Positions 1 to 13,650 of a stretch of 64,000 nucleotides of DNA are shown here, one piece after another (positions within the stretch are counted from its first letter, which is position 1; each line of letters starts with the position of its first letter). Source of the stretch: Closterium sp. NIES-65 (Eukaryota; Streptophyta; Zygnematophyceae; Desmidiales; Closteriaceae); the NCBI GenBank assembly GCA_948144175.1, contig CANXME010002412.1, forward strand, positions 182,106-246,105, given 5' to 3'. A program made the translations under genes and the position numbers. Below the pieces are notes generated by a model, which saw only the letters and a program-made list of their open reading frames with translations, was not told the origin of the DNA and made no database searches.

Positions 1-935
1 GATGGAATCTGGGAGAAGGGGATGGAATCTGGGAGAAGGGGATGGAATCTGGGAGAAGGGGATGGAATCTGGGAGAAGGGGATGGAATCTGAGAGAAGGG
101 GATAGAATATGGGAGAAGGGGATGGAATCTGGGAGAAGGGGATGGAATCTGGAAGAAGGGGATGGAATCTGGGAGAAGGGGATGGAATCTGGGAGAAGGG
201 GATGGAATCGGGGAGAAGGGGATGGAATCTGGGAGAACGGGATGTAATCTAGGAGAAGGGGATGGAATATGGGAGAAGGGGATGGAATCGGGGAGAAGAG
301 GATGGATTTTGGGAGAAAGGGATGGAATCTGGGAGAAGGGGATGGAATCTGGGAGAAGGGGATGGAATCAGGGAGAAGGGGATGGAATCTAGGAGAAGGG
401 GATGGAATCTAGGAGAAGGGGATGGAATCTGGGAGAAGGGGATGGAATCTAGGAGAAGGGGATGGAATCTGGGAGAAGGGGATGGAACGAGTGAGAAGGG
501 GATGGAATTGGGGAGAAGGGGATGGAATCTGGGAGAAAGGGATGCAATCTGGGAAAAGGGGATGGAATCTGGGAGAAGGGGATAGAATCAGGGAGAAGGA
601 GATGGAATCTGGGAGAAGGGGATGGAATCTGGGAGAAGGGAATGGAATTTGGGAGAAGGGGATGGAATCTGGGAGAAGGGGATGGAATGAGGGAGAATGG
701 GATGGAATCTGGGAGAAGGGGATGGAATCTAGGAGAAGGGGATGGAATGAGGGAGAAGGGGATGGAATCTGGAAGAAGGGGATGAAATCTAGAAGAAGGG
801 GATGGAATCTAGGAGAAGGGGATGGAATGAGGGAGAAGGGGATGGAATCTGGGAGAAGGGGATGGAATGAGGGAGAATGGGATGGAATTTGGGAAAAGGG
901 GATGGAACCTGGGAGAAGGGGATTGAATCTGGGAG
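1..935. repeat. 20-bp GA-rich minisatellite (about 46 units)
   Basis: The consensus unit is GATGGAATCTGGGAGAAGGG. Every 60 bases hold exactly three units through position 920, so the array shows substitutions but no visible insertion or deletion over about 46 units. The written strand is about 80% purine with a single C per unit. Common variants change the ATCT part to ATGA, ATCA, ATCG or ATAT, or change GGGAG to AGGAG. A weak local higher-order pattern exists: the pair with ATGA followed by GGGAGAATGG occurs at 681 and 861, nine units apart. The array probably continues beyond the left edge. Open frames on both strands arise because 20 bp gives a 60-bp, 20-residue cycle without stops; they are not taken as genes. 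Confidence 0.97.
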
Positions 936-945
936 GATTGAACAC
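921..945. other. Junction between 20-bp and 16-bp arrays
   Basis: The last recognisable 20-bp unit begins at 921 (GATTGAATCT) and runs into GGGAG. The sequence then becomes GATTGAACACACGGTGGG, which is the 16-bp satellite. The 20-bp unit (GATGGAA, here GATTGAA) and the 16-bp unit (GATTGAA/GGTTGAA) share a 6-7-bp core at the switch. The junction therefore has microhomology and no inserted sequence. Whether this reflects the birth of one satellite from the other or a simple join cannot be decided from one junction. Confidence 0.8.
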
Positions 946-1199
946 ACGGTGGGTTTAACGCACGATGGATTGAACACACGGTGGGTTGAACTCACAGTGG
1001 GTTGAACACACGGTGGGTTGAACACACGGTAGGTTTAACACACGGTGGGTTGAACACACGGTGGGTTGAACACACAGTGGGTTGAACACACGGTAGGTTT
1101 AACACACGGTGGGTTGAACACACGGTGTGTTGAACACACTGTGGGTTGAAAACACGGTGGGTTTAACACACGGTGGATTGAACACACGGTGGGTTGATC

Positions 1200-2956
1200 A
1201 TACAGTGTGTTGAATACACGGTGGGTTGAACACACGGTGGGTTGAACACACGGTGGGTTGAACATACGGTGGGTTGAACACACGATGGGTTGAACACACG
1301 GTGGGTTGAACACACGGTGGGTTTAACACACAGTGGGTTGAACACACGGTGGGTTGAACACACGGTGGGTTTAACACACGGAGGGTTGAACACACGGTGG
1401 GTTGAACACACGGTGGGTTGAACACACGGTGGGTTTAACACACGGTTGGTTGAACACACGGTGGGATGAACACACGGTGGGTTTAACACATAGTGGGTTG
1501 AACACACGGTGGGTTTAACACATGGAGGGTTGAACACACGGTGGGTTAAACACACGGTGGGTTGAACACATGGTGGGTTGAACACATGGTGGGTTGAACA
1601 CACAGTAGGTTTAACACACGGTGGGTTGAACACACGGTAGGTTGAACACACGGTGGGTTGAAGACACGGTTGGTTGAACACACGATGTGTTGAACACACG
1701 GTGGGTTGAACACACGGTGGGTTGAACACATGGTGGGTTGAACACACGGTGGGTTGAACACACGGTGGGTTGAACATACGGTGGGTTGAACACACGGTGG
1801 GTTGAACACACGGTGGGTTGAACACAAGGTGGGTTTAACACACGGTGGATTGAACACACGGTGGGTTGATCATACGGTGGGTTGAACACACGGTGTGTTG
1901 AACACACCGTAGGTTTAACACACGGTGGGTTGAACACACGGTGGGTTGAACACACAGTGTGTTGAACACACGTTGGGTTTAACACATGGAGGGTTGAACA
2001 CACGGTGGGTTAAACACACGGTGGGTTGAACACATGGTGGGTTGAACACATGGTGGGTTGAACACACAGTAGGTTTAACACACGGTGGGTTGAACACACG
2101 GTAGGTTGAACACACGGTGGGTTGAAGACACGGTGGGTTGAACACACGATGTGTTGAACACACGGTGGGTTGAACACACGGTGGGTTGAACACATGGTGG
2201 GTTGAACATACGGTGGGTTGTACACACGGTGGGTTGAACATACGGTGGGTTGAACACACGATGGGTTGAACACACGGTGGGTTGAACACACGGTGGGTTT
2301 AACACACAGTGGGTTGAACACACGGTGGGTTGAACACACGGTGGGTTTAACACACGGAGGGTTGAACACACGGTGGGTTGAACACACGGTGGGTTGAACA
2401 CACGGTGGGTTTAACACACGGTTGGTTGAACACACGGTGGGATGAACACACGGTGGGTTTAACACACAGCGGGTTGAACACACGGTGGGTTTAACACATG
2501 GAGGGTTGAACACACGGTGGGTTAAACACACGGTGGGTTGAACACATGGTGGGTTGAACACATGGTGGGTTGAACACACAGTAGGTTTAACACACGGTGG
2601 GTTGAACACACGGTAGGTTGAACACACGGTGGGTTGAAGACACGGTGGGTTGAACACACGATGTGTTGAACACACGGTGGGTTGAACACACGGTGGGTTG
2701 AACACACGGTGGGCTGAACACACGGTGGGTTGAACACATGGTAGGTTTAACACACGGTGGGTTGAACACACGGTGGGTTGAACACACGGTGGGTTGAACA
2801 CAAGGTGGGTTTAACACACGGTGGATTGAACACACGGTGGGTTGATCATACGGTGGGTTGAACACACGGTGTGTTGAACACACCGTAGGTTTAACACACG
2901 GTGGGTTGAACACACGGTGGGTTGAACACACAGTGTGTTGAACACACGTTGGGTCT
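1200..2956. repeat. 61-unit (976-bp) higher-order repeat
   Basis: The variant-unit string at about 1200-1980 returns at about 2176-2956. Landmarks line up at a constant offset: AACATACGGTGGG at 1261 and 2237, the TTTAACACATGGAGGG unit from 1511 and 2487, and the CAAGGTGGG unit at 1825 and 2801 are each 976 bp apart, exactly 61 units of 16 bp. A third partial copy of the ACATGGAGGG cassette lies at 1975, 464 bp (29 units) after the first. The copies differ by scattered substitutions, so this is a moderately old duplication. Confidence 0.85.
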
Positions 2957-3599
2957 AACACACAGTGGGTTGAACACACGGTGGGTTGAACACACGGTGG
3001 GTTGATCACGCAGTGGGTTGAACACTCGGTGGGTTGAAGACACGGTAGGTTTAACACACGGTGGGTTTAACTCACGGTGGGTTTAACACACGGTGGGCTG
3101 AACACACGGTGGGTTTAACACAAGGTGGGTTTAACACACAGTCGGTTTAACACACGGTGGGTTGAACACACGGTGGGTTAAACACACGGAAGGTTTAACA
3201 CACAGTGGGTTTAACACGCGGTGGGTTGAACACATGGTGGGTTGAACACACGGTGGGTTGAACACACGGTGGGTTGAACACACGGTGGGTTTAACACACG
3301 CTGGGTTTAACACACGGTGGGTTTAACACTCGGTGGGTTCAACACTCGGTGGGTTCAACACACGGTGGGTTTCACACACGGTGGGTTTAACACACATTGG
3401 GTTTAACATACGGTGGGTTGAACACACGGTGGGTTGAACACACGGTGGGTTGAACACACGGTGGGTTGAACACACGGTGGGTTGAACACTTGGTGGGTTG
3501 AACACACGGAGGGTTGAACACACGGTGGGTTGAACACACGGTGGGTTGAACACACGGTGGGTTGAACACACGGTGGGTTGAACACACGGTGGGTTTAAC

Positions 3600-6500
3600 A
3601 CACGGTGGGTTGAACACACGGTGGGTTGAACACACGGTGGGTTTAACACACGGAGGGTTGAACACACGGTGGGTTGAACACACGGTGGGTTGAACACACA
3701 GTGGGTTTAACACACGGTGGGTTGAACACACGGTGGGTTCAACACACGGTGGGTTTCACACACGGTGGGTTTAACACCCAGTGGGTTTAATCTACAGTGG
3801 GTTGAACACACGGTGGGTTGAACACACGGTGGGTTGAACACACGGTGGGTTTAACACACGGTGGATTGAACACACGGTGGGTTGATCATACGGTGGGTTG
3901 AACACACGGTGTGTTGAACACACGGTAGGTTTAACACACGGTGGGTTGAACACACGGTGGGTTGAACACACAGTGTGTTGAACACACGTTGGGTTTAACA
4001 CACGGTGGGTTGAACACACGGTGGGTTGAACACACGGTGGGTTGATCACATTGTGGGTTCACGGTGGGTTGAAGACACGGTAGGTTTAACACACGGTGGG
4101 TTTAACTCACGGTGGGTTTAACACACGGTGGGCTGAACACTGGGTGGGTTTAACATACGGTGAATTTAACACACGGTCGGTTTAACACACGGTGGGTTGA
4201 ACACACGGTGGGTTAAACACACGGTAGGTTTAACACACAGTGGGTTTAACACGCGGTGGGTTGAACACACGGTGGGTTGAACACACGGTGGGTTGAACAC
4301 ACGATGGGTTGAACACACGGTGGGTTTAACACACGCTGGGTTTAACACACGGTGGGTTTAACACACGGTGGGTTCAACACACGTTGGGTTCAACACACGG
4401 TGGGTTTCACACACGGTGGGTTTAACACACAGTGGGTTTAACATACGGTGGGTTGAACACACGGTGGGTTGAACACACGAAGGGTTGAACACACGGTGGG
4501 TTGAACACACGGTGGGTTGAACACACGGTGGGTTGAACACACGGTGGGTTGAACACACGGTGGGTTTAACACACGGTGGGTTGAACACACGGTGGGTTGA
4601 ACACACGGTGGGTTTAACACACGGAGGGTTGAACACACGGTGGGTTGAACACACGGTGGGTTGAACACACAGTGGGTTTAACACACGGTGGGTTGAACAC
4701 ACGGTGGGTTCAACACACGGTGGGTTTCACACACGGTGGGTTTAACACCCAGTGGGTTTAATCTACGGTGGGTTGAACACACGGTGGGTTGAACACACGG
4801 TGGGTTGAACACACGGTGGGTTTAACACACGGTGGATTGAACACACGGTGGGTTGATCATACGGTGGGTTGAACACACGGTGTGTTGAACACACGGTAGG
4901 TTTAACACACGGTGGGTTGAACACACGGTGGGTTGAACACACAGTGTGTTGAACACACGTTGGGTTTAACACACGGTGGGTTTAACACACGGTGGGTTGA
5001 ACACACGGTGGGTTGATCACATTGTGGGTTCACGGTGGGTTGAAGACACGGTAGGTTTAACACACGGTGGGTTTAACTCACGGTGGGTTTAACACACGAT
5101 GGGCTGAACACTGGGTGGGTTTAACACACGGTGGGTTTAATACACGGTCGGTTTAACACACGGTGGGTTGAACACACGGTGGGTTAAACACACGGTAGGT
5201 TTAACACACAGTGGGTTTAACACGCGGTGGGTTGAATACACGGTGGGTTGAACACACGGTGGGTTGAACACACGGTGGGTTGAACACACGGTGGGTTTAA
5301 CACACGCTGGGTTTAACACACGGTGGGTTTAACACACGCTGGATTTAACACACGCTGGGTTGAACACACGGTGGGTTGAACACACGGTAGGTTTAACACA
5401 CGGTGGGTTGAACACACGGTGGGTTGAACACACGGTGGGTTGAACACACGGTGGGTTTAACACACGGTGGGTTGAACACACGGTGGGTTGAACACACGGT
5501 GGGTTTAACACACGGAGGGTTGAACACACGGTGGGTTGAACACACGGTGGGTTGAACACACGGTGGGTTGAACACACGGTGGGTTGAACACACGGTGGGT
5601 TTAACACACGGTGGGTTGAACACACGGTGGGTTGAACACACGGTGGGTTTAACACACGGAGGGTTGAACACACGGTGGGTTGAACACACGGTGGGTTGAA
5701 CACACAGTGGGTTTAACACACGGTGGGTTGAACACACGGTGGGTTCAACACACGGTGGGTTTCACACACGGTGGGTTGAACACACGGTGGGTTGAACACA
5801 CGGTGGGTTTAACACACGGAGGGTTGAACACACGGTGGGTTGAACACACGGTGGGTTGAACACACAGTGGGTTTAACACACGGTGGGTTGAACACACGGT
5901 GGGTTCAACACACGGTGGGTTTCACACACGGTGGGTTTAACACCCAGTGGGTTTAATCTACAGTGGGTTGAACACACGGTGGGTTGAACACACGGTGGGT
6001 TGAACACACGGTGGGTTTAACACACGGTGGATTGAACACACGGTGGGTTGATCATACGGTGGGTTGAACACACGGTGTGTTGAACACACGGTAGGTTTAA
6101 CACACGGTGGGTTGAACACACGGTGGGTTGAACACACAGTGTGTTGAACACACGTTGGGTTTAACACACGGTGGGTTGAACACACGGTGGGTTGAACACA
6201 CGGTGGGTTGATCACATTGTGGGTTCACGGTGGGTTGAAGACACGGTAGGTTTAACACACGGTGGGTTTAACTCACGGTGGGTTTAACACACGGTGGGCT
6301 GAACACTGGGTGGGTTTAACATACGGTGAATTTAACACACGGTCGGTTTAACACACGGTGGGTTGAACACACGGTGGGTTAAACACACGGTAGGTTTAAC
6401 ACACAGTGGGTTTAACACGCGGTGGGTTGAACACACGGTGGGTTGAACACACGGTGGGTTGAACACACGATGGGTTGAACACACGGTGGGTTTAACACAC

Positions 6501-7634
6501 GCTGGGTTTAACACACGGTGGGTTTAACACACGGTGGGTTCAACACACGTTGGGTTCAACACACGGTGGGTTTCACACACGGTGGGTTTAACACACAGTG
6601 GGTTTAACATACGGTGGGTTGAACACACGGTGGGTTGAACACACGGAGGGTTGAACACACGGTGGGTTGAACACACGGTGGGTTGAACACACGGTGGGTT
6701 GAACACACGGTGGGTTGAACACACGGTGGGTTTAACACACGGTGGGTTGAACACACGGTGGGTTGAACACACGGTGGGTTTAACACACGGAGGGTTGAAC
6801 ACACGGTGGGTTGAACACACGGTGGGTTGAACACACAGTGGGTTTAACACACGGTGGGTTGAACACACGGTGGGTTCAACACACGGTGGGTTTCACACAC
6901 GGTGGGTTTAACACCCAGTGGGTTTAATCTACGGTGGGTTGAACACACGGTGGGTTGAACACACGGTGGGTTGAACACACGGTGGGTTTAACACACGGTG
7001 GATTGAACACACGGTGGGTTGATCATACGGTGGGTTGAACACACGGTGTGTTGAACACACGGTAGGTTTAACACACGGTGGGTTGAACACACGGTGGGTT
7101 GAACACACAGTGTGTTGAACACACGTTGGGTTTAACACACGGTGGGTTTAACACACGGTGGGTTGAACACACGGTGGGTTGATCACATTGTGGGTTCACG
7201 GTGGGTTGAAGACACGGTAGGTTTAACACACGGTGGGTTTAACTCACGGTGGGTTTAACACACGATGGGCTGAACACTGGGTGGGTTTAACACACGGTGG
7301 GTTTAATACACGGTCGGTTTAACACACGGTGGGTTGAACACACGGTGGGTTAAACACACGGTAGGTTTAACACACAGTGGGTTTAACACGCGGTGGGTTG
7401 AATACACGGTGGGTTGAACACACGGTGGGTTGAACACACGGTGGGTTGAACACACGGTGGGTTTAACACACGCTGGGTTTAACACACGGTGGGTTTAACA
7501 CACGCTGGATTTAACACACGCTGGGTTGAACACACGGTGGGTTGAACACACGGTAGGTTTAACACACGGTGGGTTGAACACACGGTGGGTTGAACACACG
7601 GTGGGTTGAACACACGGTGGGTTTAACACACTGT
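3600..7634. repeat. 2,166-bp higher-order block, two copies, with ~971-bp inner period
   Basis: The segment about 3600-5468 is repeated at about 5766-7634 at a constant offset of 2,166 bp, with very few differences. Each copy holds two versions of a ~971-bp sub-block (starts near 3792 and 4763, and near 5958 and 6929). The lengths are not multiples of 16 because each sub-block contains one short unit lacking five bases, in the string TTGTGGGTTCACGGTGGG (at 4051, 5022, 6217 and 7188). So 971 is 61 units minus 5, and 2,166 is 136 units minus 10. Sharing of this rare short unit shows copying by descent, not convergence. Confidence 0.9.
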
Positions 7635-7926
7635 GGGTTTAACACACGCTGGGTTTAACACACGGTGGGTTTAACACACGGTGGGTTCAACACACGGTGG
7701 GTTCAACACACGGTGGGTTTCACACACGGTGGGTTTAACACACAGTGGGTTTAACATACGGTGGGTTGAACACATGGTGGGTTGAACACACGGTGGGTTG
7801 AACACACGGTGGGTTGAACACACGGTGGGATGAACACACGGTGGGTTGAACACACGGTGGGTTGAACACACGGTGGGTTTAACACACGGTGGGTTGAACA
7901 CACGGTGGGTTGAGCACACGGTGGGT

Positions 7927-10900
7927 TTAACACACGGAGGGTTGAACACACGGTGGGTTGAACACACGGTGGGTTGAACACACAGTGGGTTTAACAGACG
8001 GTGGGTTGAACACACGGTGGGATGAACACACGGTGGGTTTAACACACGGTAGGTTTAACACACGGTGGGTTGAACATACGGTGGGTTTAACACACGGAGT
8101 GTTGAACACACGGTGGGTTTCACACACGGTGGGTTGAACACACGGTGGGTTGAACACACGGTGGGTTGAACACATGGTATGTTTAACACACGGTGGGTTG
8201 AACACACGGTAGGTTGAACACACGGTGGGTTGAAGACACGGTGGGTTGAACACACGGTGTGTTGAACACACGGTGGGTTGAACACACGGTGGGTTGAACA
8301 CACGGTGGGTTGAACACACGGTGGGTTTACCACACGTTGGATTGAACACACGGTGGGTTGAACTGACGGTGGGTTGAACACACGGTGGGTTGAACACACG
8401 GTAGGTTTAACACACGGTGGGTTGAACACACGGTGGGTTGAACACACGGTGGGTTGAACACACGGTAGGTTTAACACACGGTGGGTTGAACACACGGTGG
8501 GTTGAACACACTATGGGTTGAACACACGGTGGGTTTAACACACGGTGGATTGAACACACGGTGGGTTGATCATACGGTCTGTTGAACACACGGTGGGTTG
8601 AACACACGGTGGGTTGAACACACGGTGGGTTGAACACACGGTGGGTTGAACACACGGTGGGTTGAACACACGGTGGGTTGAACACACGGTGGGTTTAACA
8701 CACAGTGGGTTGGACACACGGTGGGTTGAACACACGGTGGGTTTAACACACGGAGGGTTGAACACACTGTGGGTTGAACACACGGTGGGTTGAACACATG
8801 GTGGGTTTAACACACGGTTGGTTGAACACACAGTGGGATGAACACACGGTGGGTTTAACACACGGAGGGTTGAACACACGGTGGGTTAAACACACGGTGG
8901 GTTGAACACATGGTGGGTTGAACACACGGTGGGTTGAACACACGGTAGGTTTAACACACGGTGGGTTGAACACACGGTAGGTTGAACACACGGTGGGTTG
9001 AAGACACGGTGGGTTGAACACACGGTGTGTTGAACACACGGTGGGTTGAACACACGGTGGGTTTAACACACGATGTGTTGAACACACGGTGGGTTGAACT
9101 CACGGTGCGTTGAACACACGGTGGGTTGAACACACCGTAGGTTTAACACACGGTGGGTTGAACACACGGTGGGTTGAACACACGGTAGGTTTAACACACC
9201 GTGGATTGAACACGCGGTGGGTTGATCATACGGTGGGTTGAAGACACTGTGTGTTGAACATACGGTGGGTTTAACACACGGTGGGTTGAACACACAGTGG
9301 GTTGAACACCCAGTGTGTTGAACACACGGTGGGTTTAACACATGGTGGGTTGAACACACGGTGGGTTGAACACACGGTGGGTTGATCACACAGTGGGCTG
9401 AACACACGGTGGGTTGAAGACACGGTAGGTTTAACACACGGTGGGTTTAACTCACGGTGGGTTTAACACACGGTTGGCTGAACACACGGTGGGTTGAACA
9501 CACGGTGGGTTAAACACACGGTAGGTTTAACACACTGTGGGTTTAACACGCGGTGGGTTGAACACACGGTGGGTTGAACACACGGTGGGTTGAAAACATG
9601 GTGGGTTGAACACACGGTGGGTTGAACAAACGGTGGGTTGAACACACGGTGGGTTTAACACACGTTGGATTGAACACACAGTTGGTTGATCATACGGTGG
9701 GTTGAACACACGGTGTGTTGAACACATGGGAGGTTTAACACACGGTGGGTTGAACACACGGTGGGTTGAACACACGGTGGGTTGAACACACAGTGGGTTG
9801 AACTCACGGTGCGTTGAACACACGGTGGGTTGAACACACGGTAGGTTTAACACACGGTGGGTTGAACACAAGGTGGGTTGAACACACGGTGGGTTGAACA
9901 CACGGTGGGTTGAACACACGGTAGGTTTAACACACGGTGGGTTGAACACACGGTGGGTTGAACACACGATGGGTTGAACACACGGTGGGTTTAACACACG
10001 GTGGGTTGAATACACGGTAGGTTTAACACACGGTGGGTTGAACACACGGTGGGTTGAACACAAAGTGTGTTGAACACACGTTGGGTTTAACACACGGTGG
10101 GTTGAACACACGGTGGGTTGAACACACGGTGGGTTGATCACAAAGTGGGTTGAACACACGGTGGGTTGAAGACACGGTAGGTTTAACACACGGTGGGTTT
10201 AACTCACGGTGGGTTTAACACACGGTGGGTTTAACACACGGTGGGTTGAACACACGCTGGGTTTAACACACGCTGGGTTTAACACACGGTGGGTTTAACA
10301 CACGGTGGGTTCAGCACACGGTGGGTTCAACACACGGTGGGTTGAACACACGGTGGGTTGAACACACGATGGGTTGAACACACGGTGGGTTTAACACACG
10401 GTGGGTTGAACACACGGTAGGTTTAACACACGGTGGGTTGAACACACGGTGGGTTGAACACACAGTGTGTTGAACACACGTTGGGTTTAACAGACGGTGG
10501 GTTGAACACACGGTGGGTTGAACACACGGTGGGTTGAACACACGGTGGGTTGAACACACGGTGGGTAGAACACACGGTGGGTTTAACACACGGAGGGTTG
10601 AACACACGGTGGGTTGAACACACGGTGGGTTGAACACACAGTGGGTTTAACACACGGTGGGTTGAACACACGGTGGGATGAACAGACGGTGGGTTTAACA
10701 CACGGTAGGTCTAACACACGGTGGGTTGAACACACGGTGGGTTTAACACACGGAGTGTTGAACACACGGTGGGTTTCACACACGGTGGGTTGAACACACG
10801 GTGGGTTGAACACACGGTGGGTTGAACACACGGTGGGATGAACACACGGTGGGTTGAACACACGGTGGGTTGAACACACGGTGGGTTTAACCCACGGTGG

Positions 10901-13650
10901 GTTGAACACACGGTGGGTTGAACACACGGTGGGTTTAACACACGGAGGGTTGAACACACGGTGGGTTGAACACACGGTGGGTTGAACACACAGTGGGTTT
11001 AACAGACGGTGGGTTGAACACACGGTGGGATGAACACACGGTGGGTTTAACACATGGTAGGTTTAACACACGGTGGGTTGAACATACGGTGGGTTTAACA
11101 CACGGAGTGTTGAACACACGGTGGGTTTCACACACGGTGGGTTGAACAGACGGTGGGTTGAACACACGGTGGGTTGAACACATGGTATGTTTAACACACG
11201 GTGGGTTGAACACACGGTAGGTTGAACACACGGTGGGTTGAAGACACGGTGGGTTGAACACACGGTGTGTTGAACACACAGTGGGTTGAACACACGGTGG
11301 GTTGAACACACGGTGGGTTGAACACACGGTGGGTTTACCACACGTTGGATTGAACACACGGTGGGTTGAACTCACGGTGGGTTGAACACACGGTGGGTTG
11401 AACACACGGTAGGTTTAACACACGGTGGGTTGAACACACGGTGGGTTGAACACACGGTGGGTTGAACACACGGTAGGTTTAACACACGGTGGGTTGAACA
11501 CACGGTGGGTTGAACACACTATGGGTTGAACACACGGTGGGTTTAACACGCGGTGGATTGAACACACGGTGGGTTGATCATACGGTGTGTAGAACACACG
11601 GTGGGTTGAACACACGGTGGGTTGAACACACGGTGGGTTGAACACACGGTGGGTTGAACACACGGTGGGTTGAACACACGGTGGGTTGAACACACGGTGG
11701 GTTTAACACACAGTGGGTTGAACACACGGTGGGTTGAACACACGGTGGGTTTAACACACGGAGGGTTGAACACACTGTGGGTTGAACACACGGTGGGTTG
11801 AACACACGGTGGGTTTAACACACGGTTGGTTGAACACACAGTGGGATGAACACACGGTGGGTTTAACATACGGAGGGTTGAACACACGGTGGGTTAAACA
11901 CACGGTGGGTTGAACACATGGTGGGTTGAACACACGGTGGGTTGAACACACGGTAGGTTTAACACACGGTGGGTTGAACACACGGTAGATTGAACACACG
12001 GTGGGTTGAAGACACGGTGGGTTGAACACACGGTGTGTTGAACACACGGTGGGTTGAACTCACGGTGCGTTGAACACACGGTGGGTTGAACACACCGTAG
12101 GTTTAACACACGGTGGGTTGAACACACGGTGGGTTGAACACACGGTAGGTTTAACACACCGTGGATTGAACACGCGGTGGGTTGATCATACGGTGGGTTG
12201 AAGACACTGTGTGTTGAACACACGGTGGGTTTAACACACGGTGGGTTGAACACACAGTGGGTTGAACACACAGTGTGTTGAACACACGGTAGGTTTAACA
12301 CATGGTGGGTTGAACACACGGTGGGTTGAACACACGGTGGGTTGATCACACAGTGGGCTGAACACACGGTGGGTTGAAGACACGGTAGGTTTAACACATG
12401 GTGGGTTTAACTCACGGTGGGTTTAACACACGGTGGGCTGAACACACGGTGGGTTGAACACACGGTGGGTTAAACACACGGTAGGTTTAACACACTGTGG
12501 GTTTAACACGCGGTGGGTTGAACACACGGTGGGTTGAACACACGGTGGGTTGAAAACATGGTGGGTTGAACACACGGTGGGTTGAACAAACGGTGGGTTG
12601 AACACACGGTGGGTTTAACACACGTTGGATTGAACACACGGTTGGTTGATCATACGGTGGGTTGAACACACGGTGTGTTGAACACATGGGAGGTTTAACA
12701 CACGGTGGGTTGAACACACGGTGGGTTGAACACACGGTGGGTTGAACACACAGTGGGTTGAACTCACGGTGCGTTGAACACACGGTGGGTTGAACACACG
12801 GTAGGTTTAACACACGGTGGGTTGAACACACGGTGGGTTGAACACACGGTGGGTTGAACACACGGTGGGTTGAACACACGGTAGGTTTAACACACGGTGG
12901 GTTGAACACACGGTGGGTTGAACACACGATGGGTTGAACACACGGTGGGTTTAACACACGGTGGGTTGAACACACGGTAGGTTTAACACACGGTGGGTTG
13001 AACACACGGTGGGTTGAACACATAGTGTTGAACACACGTTGGGTTTAACACACAGTGGGTTGAACACACGGTGGGTTGAACACACGGTGGGTTGATCACA
13101 AAGTGGGTTGAACACACGGTGGGTTGAAGACACGGTAGGTTTAACACACGGTGGGTTTAACTCACGGTGGGTTGAACACACGGTGGGTTTAAGACACGGT
13201 GGGTTGAACACACGCTGGGTTTAACACACGCTGGGTTTAACACACGGTGGGTTTAACACACGGTGGGTTCAGCACACGGTGGGTTCAACACACGGTGGGT
13301 TGAACACACGGTGGGTTGAACACACGATGGGTTGAACACACGGTGGGTTTAACACACGGTGGGTTGAACACACGGTAGGTTTAACACACGGTGGGTTGAA
13401 CACACGGTGGGTTGAACACACAGTGTGTTGAACACACGTTGGGTTTAACAGACGGTGGGTTGGTGGGTTGAACACACGGTGGGTTGAACACACGGTGGGT
13501 AGAACACACGGTGGGTTTAACACACGGAGGGTTGAACACACGATGGGTTGAACACACGGTGGGTTGAACACACAGTGGGTTTAACACACCGTGGGTTGAA
13601 CACACCGTGGGATGAACACACGGTGGGTTTAACACACGGTAGGTCTAACA
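7927..13650. repeat. ~3.0-kb higher-order block, two copies
   Basis: The string at about 7.93-10.7 kb returns at about 10.94-13.65 kb. The offset is 3,008 bp (188 units) over about 7.9-8.9 kb, 2,960 bp (185 units) around 9.4-9.8 kb and 2,958 bp around 10.3-10.5 kb. The copies are therefore collinear, with a few whole-unit gains or losses and one small off-register change. Matching landmarks include GGTGTGTTGAACACAC runs, TTTACCACACGTTGGATTG near 8335 and 11337, and CATGGGAGG near 9726 and 12686. Confidence 0.85.

Noticed and set aside
1-958. Open frames in the 20-bp array (such as Gly/Glu/Trp-rich peptides on the plus strand)
   Set aside because: The unit has no stop in the cycle used, both strands are open, and sequence change shows no codon-position pattern visible by eye.
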